A DNA stretch of 64,000 nucleotides from JAHBVH01 sp034432375 (GTDB taxonomy: Bacteria > Chloroflexota > Anaerolineae > Caldilineales > Caldilineaceae): positions 1-64,000 of the forward strand of contig DAOUCA010000164.1 of the NCBI GenBank assembly GCA_034432375.1, in the 5' to 3' direction. The notes under the pieces were generated by a model. That model was given only the letters and a program-made list of their open reading frames with translations. It searched no databases and was not told the DNA's origin. This document shows positions 9,171 to 17,411 of this stretch, piece after piece. A program made the translations under genes and the position numbers. Each line of letters opens with the position of its first letter. Positions within the stretch are counted from its first letter, which is position 1.

Positions 9171-9632
9171 TCACCCTGGTCGGCGACCGCGTGGCCGGGC
9201 AATCGGCGGATCTTGGGCGAGGGTTGCCCGTAGCCCATCAATCAATGCTTGCTGCTCATCGGCGCTTAACTTCGCATCGCTGTGCATCAAGAGATAATCC
9301 CACAGGGGCATCTCTCCCTCTTGAATCGACTTGACCATCTCATCGATTCCTTCATTGGGCTGGTCCCACGCCTGAAAATTCAGCCTACCACGCCCTTCTT
9401 CCACATGATTGGCAAGAATGAGCGAAACAGGAGCCACATAGCTATACCAGGGCCAAACCGTTTCAGTGCTGTGGCAATCAAAACAGGCACGCTGGGCCAG
9501 CGCTTTGGTCGCCGGCGAATCCCATTGCACTTCTTGTGTCACCGGTGGGCTGGAGCGGTCGATCGGGATGAATTGGATCAGGACCAACAGCACAAGGATG
9601 ATAATTGCGGCATAACGAATAAATTTTTTCAT
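9171..9632 (-). CDS. Membrane-anchored haem-binding-domain protein
   Basis: The 153-aa protein has an N-terminal membrane segment (residues 7-22) and then a single c-type haem motif Cys50-Phe-Asp-Cys53-His54, followed by W(P)WYSYVAPVSLIL and LNFQAWDQ. This arrangement matches the small haem-binding domain family often found in membrane-linked redox proteins. It should sit on the outside of the membrane and carry electrons. The start is supported by AAGGGG seven bases upstream. It stands alone, convergent with the helicase. The redox partner is unknown. Confidence 0.8.
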   Translation of the reverse strand: MKKFIRYAAIIILVLLVLIQFIPIDRSSPPVTQEVQWDSPATKALAQRACFDCHSTETVWPWYSYVAPVSLILANHVEEGRGRLNFQAWDQPNEGIDEMVKSIQEGEMPLWDYLLMHSDAKLSADEQQALIDGLRATLAQDPPIARPRGRRPG

Positions 9633-10026
9633 AGATAACCCCTTACGATTTACTTATTGACAATAGTAACTATACCGCAATCGACACCTAATCAGCAACC
9701 CAAAGAGGGTGATTGTTCATTAATTCACGGTCAGTGACGAAAAACGCGTTTGACATCGCAATTACTCTGATTTAGACTAGCGCTTACGATATTCATAGCT
9801 TCCCAAACATCACAAATCTGTCCCATTCGCTCATCAGCCGAAAGTGTAAAAATGCAATAATTTCCCATAGGTAAAATCATCGGTTTTCCCACTTTTCACA
9901 GATGAGCCGTCCCATTTTGTTCTATAACCGTTTTGATCTCTGTTCCCCAACAGTGTTGTTGCTGCTTTGTTGTCCCCTTCACGTTGTTCCAACCGAATTA
10001 CGAGAAACGATCAGGAGAAGAGAATC
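9633..10026. other. Divergent intergenic region
   Basis: A 394-bp AT-rich gap between the divergently transcribed haem-binding protein and the peptide ABC operon. It should hold both promoters. TATAAC at 9923-9928 is a possible -10 for the ABC operon, but no good -35 accompanies it. No gene seen. Confidence 0.4.
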
Positions 10027-11715
10027 ATGAGACAAATGTGGTGGCGCATTATTTTTGCACTATTGTTGCCAACGATGATTGTTGCGGGCTGTGCCGGCCC
10101 ACAAGGACTTACACCAATTGAAGCACCAGCCCCGATTGCCCAAAGCGAAATCAGTACGGCGGCCCCTGCTTCTGGTGAGATGCTCAAAGCACCGGAGGCA
10201 AATCCAAAACGGGGCGGCATCTTAAAGACAGCCTGGGGGATGAGCCCGACCCACTTTGACATTCACCAAGGGGGTGGTTGCGCCGGCTGTAACATGATGT
10301 ACGATGGGCTCATCATGTGGAACCTGGCCGATGGCTATCGCTCGATCCTACCCGCCTTGGCCGAGAGTTGGAGCGTCTCGGACGATCAGACCATCTACAC
10401 CTTTCAACTGCGCCAAGGGGTCACCTTCCACGACGGCTCGCCCTTTGATGCCGCCGATGTGGTAGCCACCTTTGATCGCATTATTCACCCTAGCGACAAT
10501 CTGTCGATTGGTGGTATGCGAGAGCAATTGGCTATGGTTGATTCGGTCGTAGCCGATAATGATCAGACCGTCGTCTTTACGCTCAAACAACCCACCTCCT
10601 ACTTTCTAGAAATTCTGGCCGGCGATGATGCGGTTGTTTATTCCGCCGAAGAGTTGGCCGCCAATGATGGCGATCTGCGTGGCATCACCGTGCCGACCGG
10701 TACAGGGCCATTTCGCTTTGTCGACTACATCCGCGGTGAGAAGCTCGTGCTCGAAGCCAATCCAGATTACTGGAACCCCGAATTGCCCTATGTCGATGGG
10801 ATTGAGATGCTGCATGTCGCTGCTTGGGCTGACCGTGGCACCGCAGTACTGACCGGCCAAGCCGACTTCTCGTGGAATGTATCGGTCGATACCTGGGAAG
10901 AGGGCAACAGCCGCGATGGGATCGAAGTTGCCCGCGCCGCTTGCCTCAATTCGCATATGGTCGCCATCAACAATGAAGCAGAAGGCCCTTTGAGCGACCC
11001 CCGTGTGCGTCGTGCAATTCATCTCGCCGTTGATCGTCAGTCGCTCATTGACACCTTTGCGCCAGTCTGGGAACCAGCCTTTGTCACCCGTTGGTTGCCC
11101 AGTGCCAGCCCATTTGCCACGCCGCAGGATGAACTGCTAACCATGCCTGGCTACCGTCCTGACAAAACTGAGGATATAGCCACGGCGAAGGCGCTCATGG
11201 CCGAAGCTGGCTATCCCGATGGCTTTGAGACAAGCTTCACCGCCTGGACCGAAGCGGCCTCTTCTGAAGTCGCAGTCCCGGCCTTTGCCGAGTTACTGCG
11301 CACCAGTTTAGGCATTACCGGCGACATTGAGGTCATCGAGCGCGCCCGGACGGCCGATGTGCTTTCGTCTGGCGACTTTGCCCTCTTCAAAGCGGATACC
11401 TATGCCTCGCCGATCTTGGATCCATATCCACTTTGGGATACTTATTTGCGGACCGGAGCGTCGCAGAATTGGTCCCGCTATAGCAATCCGGACTTTGATG
11501 CGCTGCTCGATCAACTCTCCACCGAAATCGATGCTGGTGCCCGTCAGGATCTGGTGAACCAAGGGCTCGACATGCTCGACGAAAATCCGCCCTTCTTCCT
11601 GATCGGCTTCTGCGCCCACTCCCCCATGTGGCAGGAATATGTCAAGGGTCTATCTATCGACCAGCGCCTCTTCTCCAAATGGGGTCGCTTTGAGACGGTT
11701 TGGCTTGATCAGTAG
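10027..11715 (+). CDS. Peptide/nickel-type ABC substrate-binding lipoprotein (SBP_bac_5)
   Basis: The 562-aa protein is a family 5 solute-binding lipoprotein. The signal peptide ends in the lipobox IVAGC, so it is anchored outside the membrane. The family hallmark near residues 110-150 is present (YTFQLRQGVTFHDGSPFDAADV), as are GTGPFRFVDY and the RVRRAIHLAVDRQSLI segment. It captures a peptide or similar solute and passes it to the two permeases encoded next. The ATG at 10027 follows an AGGAGAAG ribosome site. The gene is separated from the permeases by about 150 bp of repeats, so the operon may not be continuous. Substrate specificity cannot be read from the sequence. Confidence 0.9.
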   Translation: MRQMWWRIIFALLLPTMIVAGCAGPQGLTPIEAPAPIAQSEISTAAPASGEMLKAPEANPKRGGILKTAWGMSPTHFDIHQGGGCAGCNMMYDGLIMWNLADGYRSILPALAESWSVSDDQTIYTFQLRQGVTFHDGSPFDAADVVATFDRIIHPSDNLSIGGMREQLAMVDSVVADNDQTVVFTLKQPTSYFLEILAGDDAVVYSAEELAANDGDLRGITVPTGTGPFRFVDYIRGEKLVLEANPDYWNPELPYVDGIEMLHVAAWADRGTAVLTGQADFSWNVSVDTWEEGNSRDGIEVARAACLNSHMVAINNEAEGPLSDPRVRRAIHLAVDRQSLIDTFAPVWEPAFVTRWLPSASPFATPQDELLTMPGYRPDKTEDIATAKALMAEAGYPDGFETSFTAWTEAASSEVAVPAFAELLRTSLGITGDIEVIERARTADVLSSGDFALFKADTYASPILDPYPLWDTYLRTGASQNWSRYSNPDFDALLDQLSTEIDAGARQDLVNQGLDMLDENPPFFLIGFCAHSPMWQEYVKGLSIDQRLFSKWGRFETVWLDQ

Positions 11716-11725
11716 GGGAGGGAAC

Positions 11726-11861
11726 AGGTAAATCAGTAAATCGGTAAATCGGTGGTGCAAAACCTAAGCAGCACAAATTCGATCTACCGACTTACCGATT
11801 TACTATTCTACCCATCTACCCATCTACCGATCTACTGATTTACCGCCCTACCCATCTACCT
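11726..11861. repeat. Microsatellite-like fold-back (aaatcggt / accgattt)
   Basis: A run of aaatcagt/aaatcggt units is followed by its complement (accgacttaccgattta) and by ctacccat units ending five bases before the permease start. It is the same type of purine arm/pyrimidine arm array seen at 14.9, 52.7, 57.7 and 61.9 kb. It occupies the place where the permease ribosome site should be. Confidence 0.7.
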
Positions 11862-11866
11862 ATGCT

Positions 11867-12826
11867 ATGCTCAACTACCTAATTCGCCGTCTACTCCTCT
11901 CGATCGTCACCATCTTTGGTGTCACGGTGGTTATCTTTTTGGCCATGCGCGTGCTGCCAGGTGATCCGCTGGCTATGATCTATGGCGAATCGACCGGCAT
12001 CTATGTGCTGACGGACGAACAGTTGCAGGCGGCGCGAGCAAGTCTGGGACTCGATCAGCCGCTCTATCGTCAATACTTGGCTTGGATGGTTGACATCGCC
12101 AAGGGCGATCTCGGTCACTCATTTTGGGATGAGACACCGATCAGTGAAACGATCTTACGCCGTGGGCCAATTACAGGCGAGATTGCGCTGCTAGCCATTG
12201 CCCTCGCCTGGTTGATCGGTATTCCAGTCGGCGTCATCAGTGCCATGCGGCGCGAGTCGATGATCGATAATACGCTGCGGGTGCTGGTCACGCTCTTCAT
12301 GGCCATTCCGAGCTTTTGGTTGGGGTTGACCATGATTCTCTTTACCGTGTTACTCTTTAATTGGCGCCCTTCGATTACGATTGTGCAGTTGTGGGAAGAT
12401 CCAGCCACGAATCTGAGTATGGTGCTAGGGCCAACGGTGGCGATGGGCGTTGGAATTGGCGCAATCATTGCCCGCATGATGCGTTCGACCGTCTTGGAGG
12501 TGCTGGGCGAAGATTATGTACGCACGGCACGCGCGAAGGGATTGGCCGAATGGCGGCTTGTCATGCGCCATGTCCTCAAAAACGCCATGCTGCCGGTGCT
12601 CACGCTCTCTGGGCTGGCACTTGCTGGTCTGCTCGGCGGCTCGGTGGCTGTCGAGCGCGCCTTTGGCTTCCCAGGTCTTGGGTCGGCGCTGGCCCAAGCC
12701 GCGGTCGAGCGTGATTGGATGATGGTTCAAAATCTAACGTTGCTCTTTGCCGTCATCTTTGTCTTTATCAATTTGGTCATCGACCTGCTCTATGCCTGGA
12801 TCGATCCACGTATCCGTTATGAGTAA
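11867..12826 (+). CDS. ABC transporter permease, DppB/OppB type
   Basis: The 319-aa integral membrane protein has the DppB-type N-terminus (MLNYLIRRLLLSIVTIFGVTV), the LPGDPL loop and LGLDQPL before a first periplasmic loop. The EAA loop is visible as EDYVRTARAKGLAEWRLVMR, which docks on the ATPase. Six membrane spans are expected. It forms the channel with the permease six bases downstream. The start codon has no clear ribosome site because the repeat array runs up to it. Confidence 0.92.
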   Translation: MLNYLIRRLLLSIVTIFGVTVVIFLAMRVLPGDPLAMIYGESTGIYVLTDEQLQAARASLGLDQPLYRQYLAWMVDIAKGDLGHSFWDETPISETILRRGPITGEIALLAIALAWLIGIPVGVISAMRRESMIDNTLRVLVTLFMAIPSFWLGLTMILFTVLLFNWRPSITIVQLWEDPATNLSMVLGPTVAMGVGIGAIIARMMRSTVLEVLGEDYVRTARAKGLAEWRLVMRHVLKNAMLPVLTLSGLALAGLLGGSVAVERAFGFPGLGSALAQAAVERDWMMVQNLTLLFAVIFVFINLVIDLLYAWIDPRIRYE

Positions 12827-12832
12827 AGCCCT

Positions 12833-13747
12833 ATGCGTTCATCTTCGCTTGCTGGTCTTGGGCGTGAAGTACACCAACCGCCCCACCTAGAACGCTCAGG
12901 TGGTCTGCCCCATGCGATCCGGCGCTTTAGCCGAACTTCACGCGTGGGCACGATCGCGGCGATCTTTTTGCTCTTGCTGCTACTGGTTGCGCTCTTTGCC
13001 GACCAGGTGGCCCCCCACCATCCACTTGAAGCGACCTTCACCGCCTTGCGCAAAGCGCCTTCACCGGCCTTCTGGCTTGGCACCGACAATCTCGGGCGCG
13101 ATGTGCTCAGCCGGCTGATCTACGGTGCGCGCCTTTCGCTAATGGTGGCGCTCATCTCTACGGTCATTGGTAAAGTCATCGGCCTAACATGGGGCGTGCT
13201 TACCGGCTATCTCGGCAGCACCTTCGATCTGGTCAGCCAACGCATCATTGATGTTTTGTTGGCCTTTCCCGGCATCATTTTGGCGATGCTGTTATTAGCA
13301 GCGCTGGGTGGTGGATTGGGCACCGTGATCGTTGCGATTACCGTCCTGAGCGTGGCGGGGACGGTACGGGTAATCCGCTCGGTAGTCTTAACCGTGAAGG
13401 AGATGGCCTATATTGAAGCAGCCAGGGCAACCGGCGTTCCCGACCGCCGCATTATGATCAGACATGTCGCGCCCCAAACGATCGCACCGTTATTGGTGCT
13501 CTTTAGTGCCTCGTTGGGCGGGGCCATTTTTGCCGAAGCGGCGCTTAGTTTTCTAGGGTTAGGCATTCCTCAGCCAACCCCCAGTTGGGGCAATATGCTG
13601 GGCGGAATTCTAGCCAATCAATTCCGCCCCAGTTGGTGGCTCGTGATCTTTCCCGGCTTGGCGATTACGCTGACTATTCTTGCCTTTAACCTCGTCGGCG
13701 ATGCATTGCGCGATTTTCTCGATCCGCATCTGGGCGACAAGATATAG
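12833..13747 (+). CDS. ABC transporter permease, DppC/OppC type
   Basis: The 304-aa protein pairs with the preceding permease. It has the DppC features: a cytoplasmic N-terminus, one span (FLLLLLLVALFADQVAP), the conserved LGTDNLGRDVLSRLIYGAR segment, and an EAA loop MAYIEAARATGVPDRRIMIR, then EAALSFLGLGIP and the C-terminal FNLVGDALRDFLDP. No ATPase gene follows: transcription runs into a palindromic terminator. The importer must use ATPases encoded elsewhere. The stop codon is followed directly by TAGTACACA, a motif that recurs at the ends of repeats in this window. Confidence 0.92.
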   Translation: MRSSSLAGLGREVHQPPHLERSGGLPHAIRRFSRTSRVGTIAAIFLLLLLLVALFADQVAPHHPLEATFTALRKAPSPAFWLGTDNLGRDVLSRLIYGARLSLMVALISTVIGKVIGLTWGVLTGYLGSTFDLVSQRIIDVLLAFPGIILAMLLLAALGGGLGTVIVAITVLSVAGTVRVIRSVVLTVKEMAYIEAARATGVPDRRIMIRHVAPQTIAPLLVLFSASLGGAIFAEAALSFLGLGIPQPTPSWGNMLGGILANQFRPSWWLVIFPGLAITLTILAFNLVGDALRDFLDPHLGDKI

Positions 13748-13757
13748 TAGTACACAT

Positions 13758-13811
13758 AAGAGCCCGATAAAATTTAAGAGCACGATAAAATTTAAGAGCA
13801 CGATAAAATTG
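13758..13811 (+). repeat. 18-bp tandem repeat, three copies
   Basis: Three consecutive copies of aagagcacgataaaattt, with one change each in the first and last copies. The cgataaaatt of the third copy is the left arm of the palindrome at 13801-13848. Confidence 0.85.
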
Positions 13812-13848
13812 CAGGGTCACGGCATGCCGTGACCCTGCAATTTTATCG
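13801..13848. terminator. Perfect 48-bp palindrome, bidirectional terminator
   Basis: Two exact 24-bp arms meet without a loop at GGCATGCC and start with CGATAAAATTGCAGGGTCAC. Read from either strand, the stem is followed by AT-rich sequence ending in T runs. It lies between the convergent ABC permease and dienelactone hydrolase genes. Confidence 0.75.
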
Positions 13849-13858
13849 GGCCGTTACG

Positions 13859-14842
13859 CTACACATACTCCGCAAACCAGGCCAGCGCATCCTGCCATGC
13901 TTGGGTTGCCTGTTCCTCGACGTAGCGATCACCAGTGTCATTGTGAAAGGCATGGTTGACGCCGGGATAAATGTTGATCTGATAGGTCGTACCGGCAGCA
14001 TCCAGAGCAGCCTGCAAATCGGGAATACCGGCACCGATCCGTTCATCCAATTCCGCATAGACACCCAATACCGCCGCTTGAATATCGGGTACCGCCGCCA
14101 AATCGGGGGCCGGCCCATAGAAGGGCACGGCAGCGTCGAGATCGGGAAGCGCCGTTGCCACACGCCAGGTAATCCCACCACCAAAGCAGAAGCCGATCAT
14201 GCCCATGCGCTCACCGTCAACGCTATCGAGCGTTTTGAGGTAATCCGCTGCAGCAAGGAAGTCCGCCACATGGCGATCGGCACCAGCATCAGTCAGGAGC
14301 GCCGGCACCGCATCGCGATCATTGGCTGCTGTCCCGCCCTCGCGTGAGAGCAGATCAACCGCCAACGCCACATACCCGTTCTTTGCCAAGCGCCGCGCCA
14401 CATCCTCGATATGCGCATTGAGCCCCCGATTCTCGTGGCAGACGAGGATCGCCGGATAGACTCCCGCGGCAGCAGGCATGGCCAGATAGCCCATGATCTC
14501 ATCCCCGCCATTGGGGAAGGTGATCATTTCACCATGTACATCGGGGTCACCTTCGGGAACGGAGAAGGGGCTCTTGGCATCGGGCACTGGCTGTGGAATC
14601 GTGGCACCGGCCGCTTCTTCGGCTGCTGCGGCTGTCGGCATTGGTTCGGTGGCGGCCGGCAGTTCCAAGGGCTGGCAGCCCACGGCGCTCATCGCTGCCA
14701 CGGTGGCAGCCATACTTCCAGTGAGGAAGGCCACCCGCCGAATAAAAGTCCGGCGGCTAATCTCCCCTTCCCGGTAATCATCGTAAAATTCTTCAATCAA
14801 ATACTTACGAAACGTACCAATCTCTTTGCCAATCTTGCTCAT
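13859..14842 (-). CDS. Exported dienelactone hydrolase-family protein (Tat lipoprotein)
   Basis: The 327-aa alpha/beta hydrolase has the DLH triad: Cys219 in GFCFGGG, Asp266 in YAELDER and His297 in GVNHAFHND. The N-terminus carries a twin-arginine motif (ISRRTFIRR, Arg30-Arg31) and a possible lipobox SAVGC with Cys56, so it is probably exported folded and lipid-anchored. DLH enzymes hydrolyse lactones or esters; the substrate is not known. A Pro/Ala/Glu-rich linker joins anchor and domain. The ATG at 14842 has AAGGAG seven bases upstream; the longer frame upstream only translates the microsatellite. It neighbours a second exported hydrolase in the same direction. Confidence 0.85.
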   Translation of the reverse strand: MSKIGKEIGTFRKYLIEEFYDDYREGEISRRTFIRRVAFLTGSMAATVAAMSAVGCQPLELPAATEPMPTAAAAEEAAGATIPQPVPDAKSPFSVPEGDPDVHGEMITFPNGGDEIMGYLAMPAAAGVYPAILVCHENRGLNAHIEDVARRLAKNGYVALAVDLLSREGGTAANDRDAVPALLTDAGADRHVADFLAAADYLKTLDSVDGERMGMIGFCFGGGITWRVATALPDLDAAVPFYGPAPDLAAVPDIQAAVLGVYAELDERIGAGIPDLQAALDAAGTTYQINIYPGVNHAFHNDTGDRYVEEQATQAWQDALAWFAEYV

Positions 14843-14866
14843 CGTGGTCTCCTTGTGCTGGATGGT

Positions 14867-14990
14867 GGGAGGGGTAGACAGGTAAATCGGTAGACAGGTA
14901 GACAGGTACACAGGTACACAGGTACACAGGTACACAGGTACACAGGTATCTTCTACCTATCTACTTATCTACTTGTCTACCTACCCTCCC
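14867..14990. repeat. Microsatellite fold-back of 8-bp units (ggtagaca / ggtacaca)
   Basis: About 80 bases of ggtagacag and ggtacacag units are followed by ctacctatctacttatctac and ctaccctcccc. The outer ends gggaggggtag and ctaccctcccc are complementary. It lies between the two exported hydrolase genes and touches the stop codon of the upstream one. Confidence 0.8.
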
Positions 14991-16319
14991 CTACTTCACA
15001 TGGTCGTCGAAAAAGGCCACCGATCGGGCCAGGGCAGTACCCAAATTAGCGGCGATGTTATGATCATCACCGGGATACTCATATAAGCTCACCTCCCCGC
15101 CAACTGCCTGGATCTGTTGGTAGAGGATGCGCGAAAACTCGAGTGGTACACTGCTGTCGGCAGTACCGTGGTGCAATTCAATCGGGCCGGAGAGATCGGC
15201 AAGATAACTGTTGGGCGAGATGGCCGCCCAAAACGTCGGATTGGTTTCAGGAGATCCATAGTCTGCGACCAATTCATCGCGCCAACGGCGTGCTGATTCT
15301 GAGATCAGCGGTGGCTGCGTACCGCTACTGCGCCGCCAGCGTTCCAGAAGATCGGGATAGGAGCCGACTACGCCCGCCCAAATCACGCCGGCCTTGATAT
15401 CGTCGGTGACGACCATCGCGCGCAGCGTGATCTGCCCCCCCATCGAATGGCCCCACATGCCAATGCGCTTTGGATCGGCATCCGCGTAGCGTTTGATCGA
15501 GCTGACCGCATTGAGCACATCAACCGTGTACGCAGGCGTGCCATAGCCACCGGGCGCTTCGCCTTCCGAAAACCCATGACCGCGGTAATCGGATTTAAAG
15601 ACGATATAGCCATTGCGCGAGAAGGCATCGGTGTAGGCGATGTAGCGTTCGGTGGTGCGGTAGATTTCTGGTTCGATATACCCATGATTGAAGACAATTA
15701 CCGGCCAGCCTGTCGCCGGTTTTTCGCCGGTGGGCACCGTCAGCAACGCAAAAATTTTGTTGCCCTCTGACTGGTAAGAGGCGATGTAACGCTTGTAATT
15801 CACCCCCGGCGTCAACGTCTCTTCGATCACAAGATCACTGCCGGGGTATGTCTGCTGCCGCATGAATTCGATCATCAGCGGATTCATCTTATCGACAGTC
15901 AGGTCGAGCGTTGGCGGCGTCGGCGCGACAATCGTTGTGGGCACCGGTGTAGGGGTAGGCTCCTTGGGCATGAGCATCGCTCTGCCGACGGGTAGTCCAG
16001 TGCCGTGGGGTACACAGAGCTTCCACCCAAGAGTCAGAATGTTTGGATTGTCAATGGTTGCAAAGGAGGGATCAACAGCCGCCTTGGCATTGGTGGCCTC
16101 AACGATCAGATTGTAGGAAGCTGAATTCCCCAAGGTGCGGTTGGCGATGATCGAGAGCGTCTCCCCCGGCTGTATAAACACAACCGATGCACAGAGATCT
16201 TCACCTTGCGCCTGTACCTGCGACTGTGGCAATGCCCACAGCGTTAGGCCGGCAAGCGCCAAGCCGACGACGACAACAAGTACAGTGGACAGTTTGATTT
16301 TTTGCCTTTTGGTCATCAT
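14991..16319 (-). CDS. LysM-domain alpha/beta hydrolase (exported)
   Basis: The 442-aa protein has a signal peptide (VVVVGLALAGLTLWALP), then one LysM domain (VVFIQPGETLSIIANRTLG ... LGWKLCVP, about residues 44-108), a Pro/Thr linker, and an alpha/beta hydrolase domain of the dipeptidyl peptidase/esterase type. The nucleophile Ser is in WGHSMGGQ, the Asp in HHGTADSSVP and the His in YPGDDHNIA. LysM should hold it on cell-wall glycan while the hydrolase acts on an ester or peptide outside the cell. Two adjacent ATG codons exist; the second (16316) has better spacing from GAGGG. It precedes the DLH-family gene in the same direction. Confidence 0.85.
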   Translation of the reverse strand: MMTKRQKIKLSTVLVVVVGLALAGLTLWALPQSQVQAQGEDLCASVVFIQPGETLSIIANRTLGNSASYNLIVEATNAKAAVDPSFATIDNPNILTLGWKLCVPHGTGLPVGRAMLMPKEPTPTPVPTTIVAPTPPTLDLTVDKMNPLMIEFMRQQTYPGSDLVIEETLTPGVNYKRYIASYQSEGNKIFALLTVPTGEKPATGWPVIVFNHGYIEPEIYRTTERYIAYTDAFSRNGYIVFKSDYRGHGFSEGEAPGGYGTPAYTVDVLNAVSSIKRYADADPKRIGMWGHSMGGQITLRAMVVTDDIKAGVIWAGVVGSYPDLLERWRRSSGTQPPLISESARRWRDELVADYGSPETNPTFWAAISPNSYLADLSGPIELHHGTADSSVPLEFSRILYQQIQAVGGEVSLYEYPGDDHNIAANLGTALARSVAFFDDHVK

Positions 16320-16394
16320 CCCTCATTCAACTTCGGAGAAACTTCTGCATTCTTTGCGCCTTTGCGAGATCCTGATTGCCTTTCGCAACCAGGA

Positions 16395-17171
16395 CTAACT
16401 AGCGACAGCGGTAAATTCAATCTCCAGCGGAACTTCCTCAGCGACATTGGCCACCGAAGGTACACTGGGAATGGTTAAGCCGTAGTCGCTACGCTGTAGG
16501 GTGGCTTTGCCCAATCCTACCAGTTCTGTTGCCGAATTGGCTGTAACCGTGACGGTAAAGCGCTCTTCTTTTACAACGTTACGGATCGCCAGATCACCGA
16601 TCACCGTAAATTCAAAGGGTTGACCGATCGTGACAGTCGCTGGCAAGTCCTCGATGCTTGTCGGCGTAAAGAAAATGTAGCGATAGTCATCTTGATTGGA
16701 TTGCAAAATAAAGCGGCGGATAGCACCGTTGCGTTGATTGCTATCGGTGGTCAGATCACGAGCATCAATCCGAATCGGGCCGATCTTCGTGGCACTGGGA
16801 TTGGTTGGATCGACCGTAATTTGCCCTTCGACGAGCGAGGTCTTGCCGATCACGGTCTTGTCCTGCCCCATGAGTACCTCATCGATAGAGAAACGAGCCT
16901 CCGTCCCGTCTGGAACGATCTGAAAGGTGATGGCACCGGTTGCAGGACTCTCTGCTGTGGTGCCGGAGACAGCCGTCGCGCGCTCAGCCATGTTGGTTGT
17001 TGTGGTTGTTTCCGCCGCCGTTTCACTGGTCGCTGCGGCTGTTGTAGAAATGTCAACCGTCCTATCGGACTGGGCAGTAGGCAATGCAGCCGCACAGCCC
17101 GCCAAAAGGAGCACAACTGTCAATGTCAAGCAATACAAGCCAAAAGAGCGGATGCCAAACTTCTTTACCAT
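16395..17171 (-). CDS. YceI-family lipoprotein
   Basis: The 258-aa protein has a lipoprotein signal ending in LLAGC, a Thr/Ala-rich linker (residues 30-75) and a YceI-type lipocalin-like domain. Recognisable parts are FQIVPDGTEARFSIDEVL, VDPTNPSATKIGPIRIDAR, RNGAIRRFILQS and the YGLTIPSVPSVANV C-terminus. YceI domains bind isoprenoid lipids or similar hydrophobic ligands at the cell envelope. No strong ribosome site is seen upstream of the ATG. It sits downstream of the MacB-like operon in the same direction, but a hairpin separates them. Confidence 0.88.
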   Translation of the reverse strand: MVKKFGIRSFGLYCLTLTVVLLLAGCAAALPTAQSDRTVDISTTAAATSETAAETTTTTNMAERATAVSGTTAESPATGAITFQIVPDGTEARFSIDEVLMGQDKTVIGKTSLVEGQITVDPTNPSATKIGPIRIDARDLTTDSNQRNGAIRRFILQSNQDDYRYIFFTPTSIEDLPATVTIGQPFEFTVIGDLAIRNVVKEERFTVTVTANSATELVGLGKATLQRSDYGLTIPSVPSVANVAEEVPLEIEFTAVAS

Positions 17172-17291
17172 AAAACAAAACTCGCTTTCTGCATCTTCAG
17201 TGATTTATGTTTACTTAGGCCATTCCGCAGAAATAATGATCCACGAAACGCACGAAGAGACACGAAGAAAAGACAAGGCTGCGATAATCCG

Positions 17292-17337
17292 CTGATGCGC
17301 GAAAGCGATGCGCCATTGAATCGCCTTTGCGCATCAG
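17292..17337 (-). terminator. Hairpin downstream of the MacB-like operon
   Basis: ctgatgcgcgaaagcga (17292-17308) pairs with 17321-17337 with two mismatches and a 12-bp loop. It lies about 75 bp beyond the stop of the permease gene on the minus strand. No clear U-tract follows, so termination is only inferred. Confidence 0.4.
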
Positions 17338-17411
17338 TGCCTGCAAGAGATAACGCGCTGAATCCTTTGAGTGAGCTAAGGGAAGTATTAGCAGAAGATG
17401 AGAGATGGCAG

